A DNA stretch of 64,000 nucleotides from Paramecium tetraurelia (Eukaryota; Ciliophora; Oligohymenophorea; Peniculida; Parameciidae), in assembly GCF_000165425.1 (NCBI RefSeq), contig NW_001799211.1, positions 434,001-498,000 on the forward strand, read 5' to 3'. Below the pieces are notes generated by a model that worked only from the letters and a program-made list of their open reading frames with translations, was not told the origin of the DNA and did not search any database. Numbering within the stretch: position 1 is the stretch's first letter; each line of letters begins with the position of its first letter. Made by a program: the position numbers and the translations under genes. Positions 23,914 through 36,607 of this stretch are shown piece after piece.

Positions 23914-25742
23914 TCAAATTATCGTTTTTAATGATTCCCCTCTTATAGATTGCGCCTTGAAACTGTCCAAATACTCTTGGTTTTTGTGATTCAACATTAC
24001 CTTGTCAACTTCGGTCAAAATCTTAGGTAATTTGAGACACTTTATTATTGTTTTAGATGAAATTGAACTATCAGGAATAACATATTTTGGTCTTGCAGCC
24101 GCTGGAAAAATCTTCAATACTCATTCTATTAATTACCCTATTGATTATACTAATCGAGGAACCTTTGCTGGCTTCAATCTGAAAGAATGCCTTCTCCAGA
24201 GACAAGGGTTCTGTATCTTTTAGATTTGAATAAATCACATTAATATTCCTTCGAAAATTGTAATGTGCTTTATTGATATGTCCATGACCTTACAACATCT
24301 CATACCCTGTGGGTTCGACTGGATTTCCAATTCTCTCAAAGGAATTCTTGAGAATTTATTAATTTTGTGATTGCTCAATAAATGGAACTTCCCTAAATTC
24401 TATAGACTGAGGAATTTTCTTGATTTATTTAATGATGTCCAGAGATTATTTTCTTTGAGTAATTTTATTTTGATCGAAATGTTACAGTTTTTAAATTGCT
24501 GCTCCCTTTTGGAAATATTATAAGAATCGTTGTTTATCCAATACAAAGTATTATACCTTCTGACTTATACTGATGGCTCTATACTCCCGTTTAATTCCAG
24601 CTAAGACTTCCTCGTGTCCAAAGATTTGTCCAGGTGTAATAATCGAGGTTCTTACCTTCTCCAATTTTTGCTCATTTCTCGTAAAGAACTTATTGATAAT
24701 GGAATTATTCTACACCGATTAGGTCAAATTTACAAATTTGCATAGTTCCACCTCTCCAGATTTCAATAAGTATATATTACTATAATAGTTTATATGATTG
24801 GATACTTGGCCTCTTCATTTTCCTTATAGATTATTTAAAATAGCTTCCTCTCCTCCTACTTGAAGTGATAGTACAGTTAATTCAGCATTTGATCATTCCA
24901 ATCTGAAAATATAGCAACTTTGCTAAGAAACCCAATATTCACTTTTTATTAAGCCTCATAAAAAGCAGACAATAATCTATTAAACTGATCCCTTGTCACT
25001 GTTGCAAAATGTGTATCCTCAGCTGCCACAATAGTTGCTTATCTTGGCACCTATTTAGTCAAGGCTATTTCCCCAAAACTTTCGCCAGAATTTATCTAGC
25101 CTACCTTCTACAAAGTTGGAAACTGAGTGTCTAAGAATTCCTTATCAGTCATGGTAGCAAAGATGTCATTGAGAGTTACTTGAGTGATGAATGCTTAGGG
25201 CTTATTTTTTTTATTTTTCATCTTCTTGTTCTTCTTTGCATTTTCCATCATTTCTTTGTTTTTTTCATCCTTTAAATCTTATTCTTATTTTTAATCCTCT
25301 TCAGTAGGACCTGAGCCATCCTACAAACCCTTCTTCTAAACCAACACCCAAACACTTCCTTTTAGAATGATGTAAAACTTTTTTCCCAAATCCCCTATAT
25401 TGAAAACGGTTTATCTCCTATGCTGTACTTCGTAACTCAATTATTTGTATAATCCTGAGACCATCTCAGCACCCATTTATTATTCTAACTCCTAGAAGAA
25501 CTTGAATCTGAAGAATGACAATCTGATTTTATCAATGTCCAGTTACGATCTTTGAGAGGATTGCTTCTTTAGCAATGTGACTAGAATCTAAGAGATTCAT
25601 TTTATATGTTTATACTTACATTCAAATCTTCATCATCACCGAATTCAGGGTCTGATTTTTTGAGGACATCTGCAACTACATCTTTGATGGTCATTCTATG
25701 TCCTGATAGATTTCCTCTAACTTTTTCGATTGCATTTTTCAT
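23914..25742 (-). CDS. Cyclic-nucleotide-binding-domain protein
   Basis: Start 25742 (MKNAIEKVRGNLSGHRM). A 33-nt intron lies near 25620. The first CNB domain has HRRQTVFNIGDLGKKFYIIL KGSVWV, a Lys-rich insertion of about 60 residues, and the phosphate-binding cassette SGESFGEIALTKQVPRQATI, with Glu and Arg in canonical positions. A second CNB-like region follows (TPGQIFGHEEVL). There is no kinase domain, so this is not PKG; it is closer to PKA regulatory-like or free CNBD proteins abundant in ciliates. The C-terminus PAAARPKYVIPDSS ends at TGA 23914-23916. It probably binds cAMP or cGMP; nucleotide preference cannot be told. Confidence 0.8.
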
Positions 25743-25877
25743 TAAAATTATATAAAGATTTTAATATCTATCATCTGGCATTCGATTACCTATATTTATT
25801 ATAGAACACAGAAAGTTTCATTTAAGTCTTTATAACAAACAAAACATACATGATTAAGAATCAAAAAGATTAAGATA

Positions 25878-28800
25878 TCACAATTTGACCCACTTGGCTA
25901 AAATGAATAGCAAGGCATCAATCATTATTGGTTTCTACAAGCAATCATGAAATTGTAGTTTCTTTATAGCGAGTTTGCTCTCTTCATCTTAAAATCCAAT
26001 CAATCCAATTAGTCTTGTATCTTTCTAATATTCTGCCAATACAGCCTTTATTTTAGCACAATCAGAACTGAATTGTTCATTCACAAACTCCACTCCCACG
26101 AACACGATGTGATACCCTTTACAACAGGTCTTAAATTGTGAAAATTGCTTCCTTAATTAATCAACAATATGCAATCTCTGCATTGTGTAAATGTACGGAA
26201 TTTTGAGATTGCTCAGTTGATGAGATATAGCATATAAATCAAAGTCATTCTATTCGCAAATTAGAACCTTTGGACACTAAAATTGAATTACTATAATATA
26301 CTTGACATTTGTAAACGAATTACTACTACTTGATTCTTTCCATCTTTTCAAAACAATCCAATAACTCATTTGGCCCTAGATTTACTGAGGATATCCTCAT
26401 CGAAGAATACACCGATGAACGTCCTCCAAAAGTTAATAGGGAATCTCTTTATTTAGACGAAAGCTATTATGAAACTTAAGGACTCAACCTTGATTAGATA
26501 ATACTAACCGAAATTTTTCTTGCTTTTGGTTCTTTAACACGAATGAAAGTATCAAGAAATTAAGAAGGTTTTTGCTGCTTTTCTATTTTCTCTATTTTAT
26601 CGTTTATTTGAAGACTTGATTTGCTAGATTGTATATCACCATCACATTCTCCTTTGTTCATCTCATCCTTAGAGTCTGATGATGAGGAACTCTATTACGA
26701 GTCGTCCTATTCTGAGATTTAAGAAACAGAGTAAGATTTGTCAGGCTATTGATTGTCAGACGCTTCAGATTGTCCAAACTAAGGCAACTGAGGCTCAATC
26801 TTGCCGGATATAGTCTCTTCCTGAGATTCTCTTTTCATTTTCTTCAGTTTCTCCTACACCTAAATTCTGCATATTTCTGTTAACCTTTATGACTAATGCC
26901 TCTTGAATTGACTGCTCTAACCAAACACCTAATGGAATTGAGACTTGTTTGCAACCAACGCAGATTACCTTTTTTGTGTTAGTTGCTTATTGAAATTGGG
27001 ATTCTCATTTTTTATCAATAAAATAAAGTAAAACTAAGTGCCATCGCCAGTCTTTATTGAATTAAACTCAAAAGGCATGATAGCCACAGCCATAGATATG
27101 TAGAATGCCGTAATTATGGAAAAACAGTATTATTTAGATGTTGCAACAATATCTATCACCTATTTACTAACTAAAGTCTGTTGTTTTAGATGCTTCAGAG
27201 TTTGTTCGACACTTTCGAGAATCCCTTCGTTTACACTTTAAGCCATGACTTTGATGATAATTTCAATGTGATCAGTCAATAGAGGTGATTTTTAACAAGA
27301 AATCTCTATGCTCCCATTTATTGTAACCTAGATAGACTTGACTATTAAAATAACACAAATATTAATACTTAACAAATTCAATACAATTTGTCTAACTCTA
27401 TTGGGATCAGTTCTGAGAAACATTGGAACATTTTATTTGATATGTACCTGTATATTTAGTCCTCTAAATAGTGCTTATGCCTTTATAATGTTTAGACAAT
27501 CTGAAATGAATTCTCTGGTGTGTATGTCCATTAAATTTCTGTCTAATTTATTCTTTTTATGCATAGTGACATAATCCTAAAAGTCATTTGCTGTGCTAAT
27601 TAACAGTTTGCACCCTGCCAATGCTGGATCAATGTATTTGGTTTGGAGATCCTAATTAACTTCTTTCTATTTTAGATTATTATAAATGAAATACTTAGAC
27701 CAATTCTAACATGGACAAAGTACAATTCAACGGTTCTTTCATTTTCTGGGAAATGGTTTGAATAACGTCATCACTATTTTTTAGGTATAATTAAAGTTGG
27801 ATAATGAATGGTTCTTCGGTTAGATCGTTTATGTACAAAATGATTTGAGGTTTATTTGAGATGATAACTGGATTCAAAATAACTTAAGTGTAAAGTTTAT
27901 CTAAAATGCTTAAATTGGAAAATTACCTTTTTTTATATAAATTTTTAAAGAAAAATCTAAAGCAAAATTAGTTAAATTAAACTTTATATGCGAAAAAGCA
28001 AGGAGATGCTCAATCAAGGTTTACACTTGCATCTTCCTACAAAAGAATTGTATCTCTTTCTTTTCCTCAGGCTAAACGTTGTCAAATTGGATGTTCTAAG
28101 TTCAAATGCATTAATATATTAGTACTCAAGGGTTTAAGTGAATTTGATGAAATTACTGATGTCTTTACTTCTGTGGAAGCTCGGGAGTATGGTACAGGAT
28201 TCTTCTGAGAGCAACCCAAAATCATACAATTCCAGTTGAGTCAACTCTGGATTTAGTTGATCATTGATTAAGACGATGTGAGACATGAATGAATTTATTA
28301 TTCTAATTGGTTGCTAAGCATTTTCAAATATGTAGATTCCACATTGGAAATTGATCAACAATAATTCATACTGTTCCTCTAGATGTTTCAAATTATTCAG
28401 ATTTTCGAACTCGTCATTAGCAATATCTGCAATGTTATTTTTTTTATTTTATGGTTCAGTCATTTCCCTCTGGGTGTTTATTTGAGCAGCCCTCTATGTG
28501 AGCAACGGGCTCAAATTCCTAGTCAAAAGAGCATCATTTGAATTTCGAGTTTAATATAAATGATAAAGCAACAAAGATTAAATCACTACATGTCCAAAGA
28601 TTATCCTAGTAGATCCCATAACTTCGATGGTATTAGTGAATGCTGGGAATCTAGACAGTATTATTCAAATTGTACCTGAATAGAGAGTAGAAGAGTGAAA
28701 ACAGTATGACCAAAGTTCTGCACAGCTGAGACTCGATTGCGATCAAAAACAATATCATGATTCCATAAATTTCAAACGCCTAACTCCTTTGATCGTACTC

Positions 28801-29155
28801 ACTGGTGTAGATACGGTCATAATCAGTTTCAAACCATAATATTATTAGACTGAAATATTTGAGCATTGTGATTGTATTAATTAGAAGGGTTGTTTCTCTT
28901 TTCAATTTGCTCATTGCAATATGAAATGCTATCATCAATAAGACTTGGATCTAAAAGGATGAGTTATTCCATTACCAATATGCGATACACAAAAATCAAT
29001 TTTTGGCCCTCTATCTAGTAATTCAAAGCCTGGACTATGGTTATGAGTATGTCGAAACATTAATACAAAGACACGATTGTCATTGTGGATTTCCACAAAA
29101 TATAATTCTAATATGTCTCTGGGTTCAACTTAAAGTAATTTGATAGCATGTGCAT
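25878..29155 (-). CDS. Hybrid histidine-kinase-like protein, copy 1 (catalytically degenerate)
   Basis: Start 29155 (MHMLSNYFKLN) with several N-terminal membrane spans, then a PAS-like region and FHRSKDISNFIKF. The dimerisation domain reads TISQKMKEPLNCTLSML where canonical kinases have MSHEIRTPLN: the phospho-accepting His is Gln (codon 27746-27748). The ATPase domain has TDPNRVRQIVLNLL, but the Mg-binding Asn of the N-box is Lys (about 27337-27339). A Ser-rich acidic linker leads to a receiver-like domain with VFVGVEFV, where the phospho-Asp is Gly (26094-26096), and ending KPIMIDALLFILAKWVKL. Many short introns, not all resolved. Probably a pseudokinase. Confidence 0.75.
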
Positions 29156-29188
29156 TATTACTATATAAATTATTTATTAATTTAACAA

Positions 29189-32100
29189 TCACAATTTCAC
29201 CCACTTTGCTAATATAAACAATAAAGCATCTATCATCAATGGTTTCGATAGAAAATCATGAAATGGCAGTTTCTTAATAGCATTCCTGTTGTCGTCATCC
29301 TGAAACCCTATTAATCCTATAATCCGTGCTTCCTTCTTAAATTGAGAGTTTATATTTTTAATTAAGTTGCACTGTTCCCCTAATTCCTCATCCACGAACT
29401 CCACACTAATAAATATCAACTAGTATCCCTTGCAACAAGACTTCTCAACCTCATAGGCTGTTTTCAACTTCTCATGTATTTAGGTTCTCTACATGGTGTA
29501 ATCATAATTCATCCCAATGTTGCCAAGTTAATGAGACACAGCATACAAGTCGAAATCATTTTATTCGCAAATCAATATCCTTGGACACTTTAAAATATAA
29601 CACTATATGTCTTACTTAACACTTTTAAGTATACTTCTGTTGTTTAATTCTTTCCATCTTCTCAAAACAATCAATTAAGTCATTTGGTTGCATAATACTA
29701 GCCGAATATCTCATTGACGAGAACATACTTGATCTTCCCCCAAAGGTTAAGATTGAGTCTCTTCTGCTGGGCGTTATGTTATTATTGTAAGTATAGGCTA
29801 TCGATTATTGCATAACCACCAAAGGAGATTCATTTTCATTCAACTTTCCAGTCTCATTTGTCTATTTGTAAAGGAATTAATCTAATTGAACTCCTACATC
29901 TAAACTGTTATGGGAACTTTCATTTTCTCCTTTGGATTCCTTCGATTCCTGTTCTGAAACTATAGAAATATCAGATTTTGAATGAGAAATTATCTATTTG
30001 ATCTTTTTACTTTAATCCTATGACTTTATGGTCTTAAAAGTAGGCAAAAAGTCTACATCAATGTCCCCTTGGGATGTTCTAGGTACTATGAAACGAGATT
30101 GGTTTTATTATCCAAAAGATGTGGATAATTTAATTGCTGAATCTTTCCTTTGGGATTAAGTGGCTAAAACTTAAGATTGTGATTGTAATTTTTATTATGA
30201 CTATTGTGACTACTACTACTTATTTTTCTACTTTTCTAATTATCCTTGGATTGTTATGCTTGCTTTATCAAATAGACTTTATCGGGATGATTGATGTCTT
30301 CTGAATCCTTGATCAATTGAAAAGGACTACTTAAAGCTTTGCTGTTAAAAGCTGAGAGCAGATTGTCTTTTGAAATTTAATTGTTATGAGAAATTCGGAT
30401 TTTTGTTTTAAATTTAAATTTTGAAACAAAACTCTTCATGATCTAAATTTTTCTCGTAATGATACTCAAAAGGGATTGTTGAAATACTGAGTGATAAACA
30501 AAATGCTATCAATATAGATTGACTATATTTTCGACCTGCATTTGCCAAATCAATCATTGTAGAGGCCAACAAATTCTGGGATTTAAAAAACCTCACAGTT
30601 TTATCAATTGTTTTTAACACCGATTAATTAATTTCTGATGCATTCACTTTAATCAAGAGTTCAATGTGATCCTACATCAAAGTGGATTTGCTGGCTGATA
30701 CAGTGATAGTTCCATTTATTGTTGCCTAAATCGAACTTACCAATAAGTTTAACAAGATCTATCTTAATCTATTGGGATCTGTCCTAAAAAAAGCAGGTAC
30801 ATTGTGTCGGACATTCACTTAGATCTGCAATCCTCTGAATAAAGCCTAAGATTTTATTATGTTTATTGAATCAGTAATGAATTCCCTAATTTATGATTAT
30901 TTCTAATGGGTACCTTATGTGAACATCCATTTGGCATAGTTCCAGCTTCCCTTTCTTTCGTATCGTAACGTAGTCAAGAATATCATTGGCTGTACTGATC
31001 AATAATTTACAACCTGCAAGTGCTGGGTTCAAAAACTTTTCTTGGATTTCAAATGGAACTGAGTGCTAAGTTGAAGTAGAATAAAATACAATCGTAATTT
31101 CCAACATTGAAATTGTGCAATTCAAAGGTTGTTTAATCTTCTATGATATATCTGAGACTAATTAATCACTATTTTGATTATATTAATTCAATTATGTCAT
31201 GAAGGGTTCATCTGTAAGATCTGATACAAATAGTATTAATTAAGGTCTGTGTCTTTGTAATATGGGGGAGAGTACAACACTTGTATATAGATTATCTATA
31301 GTCATATGATTATGTTTATATACCTTTTTTGAGGTATATTTTAAGTGAGAAATCTATCAAATTTTAACATTGATTGAATTTGAAATGCTGGAAGGGCAGT
31401 AGATGTTCAATCAGGGTTTTAATTTTCATGGATTTATGAAAAAATTGGACCTCTTTTAATCCAATGTTTCCATTCTCATAATTTATGTTCTAAGCACAAT
31501 AATAATAAGAAAAATTCATACTCAAGTGTTTGCATAAATTTGATAAAGTTTCCGATGTCCTTGCTTCTGTGGAATTTAGGCAACACTGTTAGATTGTCCT
31601 CAAAGGAAATCCCAAAGTCAAACATTTCATAATTCAAAAACTCATCACTTAATTGATCATCCTTCAACACCAGATGGGACATGTAAGGATTGATAGATTT
31701 AACTGCACTCTGCAAGTTGTCCAGAATGAATATGCCTATTTGTATATTATTTAAGACATTCTCGTAAAATTAGTCTAGGTTCTACCTCTCAGTGTCCAAT
31801 CTGTTTTCTTCTGATACTGCAACTTCGTTTTCTTTAAGTTACTGCTTCAATCTCTGGGTGACATCATAATTTTATTGATTTATGTAGGTAGAAAGTCGCA
31901 ATTATTAATTCAGTTGAGAATGCCTATTACTTTGCATAGGAACATAGTTTTTTGACTACTGACCCAACATTACAAGTTGATTGTTTAATTTCTACTTCTG
32001 TTGCGGCAGTTATAACAAAAATATTTGAATAGCCACATGGATTAATACTATCCTAATTGAAGAAAGAATATCAATTTTATTTTAGAATAGCTAGATTCTA

Positions 32101-32604
32101 TTCTGTTATGATATATTTATACCGAAAAAGAGAGTAGAATAACGAAAATAATAGAGATATTGTTTAACATATTTAAGATTCCTGCAATATCACCAAAGCC
32201 AACAACAGGATGTATATTTCAGCTGTATAACTAGTATAAGGTTTCTATATTTCATTAAATAAATAATAGTCAGTTTCAGTCCAGCATATAAAAAGTGAAA
32301 TAAAATATATAAATGTAGCAACATTTAGAAACCCATTCCTTATTTTTCTTAAACACTTAAAAATATGCCAAAATACTAACAGTAATCCAGCTTGAACCTA
32401 CAATTTTAATATATGTCATACAATTATTCTAGCTATCATCATTATTCTTGTTCCATCCACACTTTAAGTACTTACATCTACGATATTGATTATCATATCA
32501 AAAAGTTGGTAAATTGAAATAATATTTATTACTTTGGTGTGCTGATAAATGTTCGTATAAGGCTATGAGTAGATGTAAAAATAACCCTTAAGATTGTCTA
32601 TCAT
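29189..32604 (-). CDS. Hybrid histidine-kinase-like protein, copy 2 (catalytically degenerate)
   Basis: Tandem paralogue of copy 1, ending 33 bp before it starts. Start 32604 (MIDNLKGYFYIYSQPY), membrane N-terminus, coiled linker, PAS-like LNNIQIGIFILDNLQ, then FHRSKDIGNFIKFMQTLE. The H-box reads SDISQKIKQPLNCTISML with Gln encoded by TAG (31141-31143) in place of His. The N-box reads LNLLVSSIQAT with Ser replacing the Mg-binding Asn (30735-30737). The receiver has IFISVEFVDEE, phospho-Asp replaced by Ser (29405-29407), while the later KP lysine is kept. The same residues are lost as in copy 1, so the decay predates or accompanied the duplication. Confidence 0.75.
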
Positions 32605-33240
32605 AAGATTAAGAGATTTATATAAATTATTTTATTTGATGTGACATAATTAAATATCACAAGAAAAATATATCAATACACATAACTTTATTCTAATTCG
32701 AAATAGATATCACAAATATTATGAAGATAAATTTACTAAAATAATTAAAGACTTAATGAGAATAAGAATAATCTTGTACATACTATCTATTAACAACTAT
32801 TATCTCTTAGCTATAAAGTAACATTTCAAAATTTATAGGCATAAACTAAATTAGAATTTCTAATCCATAAGTAATTTATAAATTGAATTGATTAAATGAA
32901 TTTGTTAATCAATTCATTGATTTCTAAGTCTCTCTTTCCCATTGAAATTAATTTAAATCAACAATGAATTAAGTGGTTGTGGGGCTGACCAAAATCTGGT
33001 TCTACTAATCTGAATAAAGGGAGGGAATGTAATGAGAATAGAAATTTTAAATAGCAACTTGGACTTTTTATAATTTAATTTATAATTCAGTATACAAAAA
33101 ACAAATAGTAAAATTGATATTTAGATTTTGTTCAAAAATGCGTCATAAAAAATAAATTAGATCTTGAAGAGCGATATTGTGACTAAGTTTATATTGAATA
33201 TGTGGAGATTTATATTTGTCAATATTTTAATTATTTTGTC
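32605..33240. other. Intergenic between divergent genes
   Basis: AT-rich spacer of about 635 bp containing the shared 5' region of histidine-kinase-like copy 2 (minus) and the 33241 gene (plus). No coding frame or RNA gene recognised. Confidence 0.5.
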
Positions 33241-34193
33241 ATGGATACTCAATTTTTTACAAGCAGCACAAGGTAAGATTTGAAATCTATTGAATTAGCA
33301 TGAGTTCATCATCTTCCTCAAGTTCGAGGAAAGGATCATAAGAATGCTTTAGTGATTTTGGAATCGAGAAAAAATCTAGGAAAAGTAAAAAAAGTGCTAA
33401 ACGAAGTTGCTCCTTTGCCTTAGGTTCAGTGACTGAAGAATCAGAGGACATTGAAGATTATTTGGTATGACAACCTTTGATCTGATATTAGTTGAGTCGT
33501 TTCACACACATCTAAATGCCCAATGATAATAATGAATTTAGAGAACGAATTCCCCCAAGATTAAAAAGGACTGAAAAATATCAAAAAAGACGAGCTTCCT
33601 TGAGTCCACATGGAACAAATGGTTTAGCAAAGGTTGAAGAAGTGATTGGAGAAGATGATGAATTAAAAAACAAATGCATCTTTAAACTTGGTTTAATGTT
33701 GGACAAAGATGAATTCAATGATAAGAGAAGAAGACTGTTATAGTCTAAAGATAGAATTAACATTGAAAAAGCAACAACAACAAATTTAACAATTTTAGAA
33801 GATGCCCAAGAAAATGTCAAAGAATTTCAATAACATGTCATGAGTCCGACTTATAAATTAAAAGTTGATGAAGTTGACTTCGAATAAGAAAAAAAACAAT
33901 GGCAACCTCAAGAAATAATAGAAGTCATTGAAGAAGAAAAACCAGATAATGTAGTCAATATTAAAGAAAAGGAAATGTTTTAAAAAAGTAATAGCATTAT
34001 AAATAACATCATAGTTAAAAAGATTTTACATGAAGAAAGAGATTTCTTAAAACGAATTTTAAAAGGGGAGTTAATTTAATAAGAAGATATTGTAAAAAAA
34101 TAATAATTCCAATCAGAAGTAGGTGAAACATATTGGAATTAATTAATTTAGGAAGCTGAAGAATAAGTCAATAGTGATGAAGACTAGTAATGA
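33241..34193 (+). CDS. Hydrophilic hypothetical protein
   Basis: Introns of 26 nt (about 33272-33297) and 27 nt (about 33466-33492) give 299 residues, exactly in frame. Ser-rich, basic N-terminus (SSSSSSSRKGS, KKSRKSKKSAKRS), acidic middle, and a helical Gln/Glu/Lys-rich C-terminal half. No domain recognised; mostly disordered. It converges with the ABHD-like gene, 44 bp between stops. Confidence 0.6.
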
Positions 34194-34237
34194 ATTGTTA
34201 ATTTATTATATATTTCTAATTGAGTAGTAATTAAATA

Positions 34238-35295
34238 TCAGTCATTTGCTTTACTCAATTCTTAGAAGGTTAGCGCAATTTTCTCTGAAATCTCATATTC
34301 AAATCCTTCAATGTTATTGTGATTCATATTAGAGAATAATTCCTATCGTGCATTTTGATTTTAATTATATAATCTAAAATTAAGATAAAGTCTTTACTTT
34401 CTTTAAAGGAAAATTGAATGATGAGAAGGTATGAGAGTATCATCAACACCATGTATAAATAGAGCAGGACATCGAACTTTTGCAATGTTCTCTTCATTGT
34501 TAAATCTTTCATCCATGATAGCACTGACAAAGAATCCAACACCAAAAACCATTCCTCTTACAAGTTATTTGATAGACCTGTAAGCAGAAATAGTAACTAA
34601 ACCTCTGCAATTTTTTTAAGAAGCAACATGGATAGCTGGTCCTGTTCCTATTGATCTATTTTTATTTAAAAATGGATACCTCCCAAAAATGTATATTTGA
34701 CTATCATCTAACTTATTTTCTTCTTTGATTTACTCGTATGCCAGAATGGAATCTTCTAAAATTATCTTGGCATTTGTTTCAGTATATTAATAAATTCCAT
34801 ATTTAGGATATTCTATTAAGAATGCATGAAACTTCAAAGACTTCATAAGCTTCCTTACAAGATGTGCTGCATCATCACTACATAGATAATCGGATCACTT
34901 ACATGTTCTCCCCATTTCCATGAAAATAGATGACATAGTATTTCGTATTTGGATACAGTTCGTTTCTAAGGAAGGCGTAAGGGACAATTCTATTAAATTC
35001 AATATTATTGCACCTCTAATTTTGATTGCCTTCTCCTGCTATGAAACTAATATGCATAAAATATACCATTTCTTCTAACAACACTAAAGTATTTAACTTC
35101 TTAAGCGTTTAAGCTCTGGTATTCTTTGCATGATCTTGCTGGAAAAATCAGTCTATCCAGTATTCTTTCTATATAGCGTTTTATTCCTTTAAACGCTGAA
35201 CGGCATCTCATTTGTGTGGTTAAGCAAATTATCAAAGTAATGATAGACATAATAAATGTTATTATTAAGCAGAGTTTTAGAGTAAAGTTTTCCAT
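34238..35295 (-). CDS. ABHD17/BEM46-like alpha/beta hydrolase, copy A
   Basis: Start at the second Met (35295, MENFTLKLCLIITFIMSIIT), giving a membrane-anchor helix; an upstream ATG at 35352 would overlap the previous gene. Sequence near the C-terminus shows RCPALFIHGVDDTLIPSHHS, the strand-loop with the catalytic Asp of this family, and NNIEGFEYEI near the end. Several short introns (not all placed). Paralogue of copy B immediately upstream. Animal ABHD17 enzymes remove palmitate from membrane proteins; that activity here is inferred. Confidence 0.7.
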
Positions 35296-35348
35296 TAATT
35301 CTATTATCTTTTTATCCAGGTTTATATTAAAAAATATATAATAAAAAT

Positions 35349-36376
35349 TCATGAAAACTTCTTCTATTTTAAATCAGTGAAACCTTCTAATATTGGGCAT
35401 GCAATATCTTCATCGATGTCATATTCATTGTGTGTCATTCTTGGCCTCAAATTAAGATTTGATTTTTATTAAATTGAAACAGGAAGACTTAAGTTATAAA
35501 AATGATCATACTTTTAATAGATTTCCTAAGAATGATGTGATAGAATCAGAGGATCATCCAATCCATGAATCAATACTATAGGACATTTAATATCTTACGA
35601 CCTTTCTAAATTTCTGAAGAAATTAGGCAAGCAACACAATAGGTTGAGAATGCATCCACAACCATTGCAAAAATCACTTATGATATGTCTAATTGATTTA
35701 TAAGCTGACATTGTTATTAATCCTCTTATATTTCTTTGACTTGCCAAATAAAATGAAGGTCCCGTGCCGATTGATCTTAATACTAATAAATAGTACCTTC
35801 CAAAGATATAGATTTATTCATCTTGCAATTTGAACTCCTTTTTAATTTCATCATAATAAACTAATGCATCTTGTTCAATTAGGGTTGAAGTTGGTTTAAC
35901 ATTCCTATAAATACCATAACCTGGATATTCTATAACAAATATATTTGCATTTATCATTTTCATTAAATACTCCATAAATTAAGCGGCTGCCCACCTAAGT
36001 CTATCAAATATAACATGTACATGTCTTCAGCATTGCCATGAAAATATATTATATATAAATTCGTTTCTGAATACTTATTTTTAATATAGACATATGGAAG
36101 GCTTCTGACTTTTTCAAGATTTAATGAATATTCAGTTGGTTTTCCATTAACTACGTTTATTTTAGTTTTACCCAAATTACCATCTTAATTGTAAAGGTTT
36201 GCAAAATAAAGTTTGTCCTCAAAATATTTTTCTTCATACATAGGAGTTGGAGCTGGAAATATAATATTGTTAATCTTTCCAAAACAATGTAAGATGATCA
36301 AAACAAGTAAGTACAGTCCAATAAATATACTGAACACAACAATAAGTGCAATATGAGAAGAGTCTTGATCACTCAT
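35349..36376 (-). CDS. ABHD17/BEM46-like alpha/beta hydrolase, copy B
   Basis: Start 36376 (MSDQDSSHIALIVVFSIF) with an N-terminal membrane anchor, then FPAPTPMYEEKYFED, NLYIIYFHGNAEDMYML (oxyanion-hole HGNAED motif of the family), and GTGPSFYLASQRNIRGLI after splicing. CPIVLIHGLDDPLILSHHS carries the acid residue. The C-terminus reads ILEGFTDLKQKKFS before TGA 35349-35351. The nucleophile region is GxGxS/T-like. Tandem duplicate of copy A, same strand. Confidence 0.75.
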
Positions 36377-36607
36377 TTTGTTAGATAAATAAATATATTA
36401 ATAAATTATTAGTAACTTACAAATTCAGGGGAAATGGTTAACATAGTTCATCTATTAAATTTATTGATTTATGGCTGTTTTGGTTATTTGAGAATTTATT
36501 AACATATTGTAACTGAATGCATGTTAAAAATTATATTAATAAAATTGCATAATCAAGACCATTATGTGAGTAATTATTAAACTTTTTAAACTAACTTAAT
36601 AAAGAAG

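Noticed and set aside
35296-35352. Upstream ATG for ABHD-like copy A (MNFYYIFF...)
   Set aside because: It overlaps the stop of copy B and adds an extension unlike copy B; the internal Met 35295 directly precedes the membrane anchor. Kept as an alternative only.
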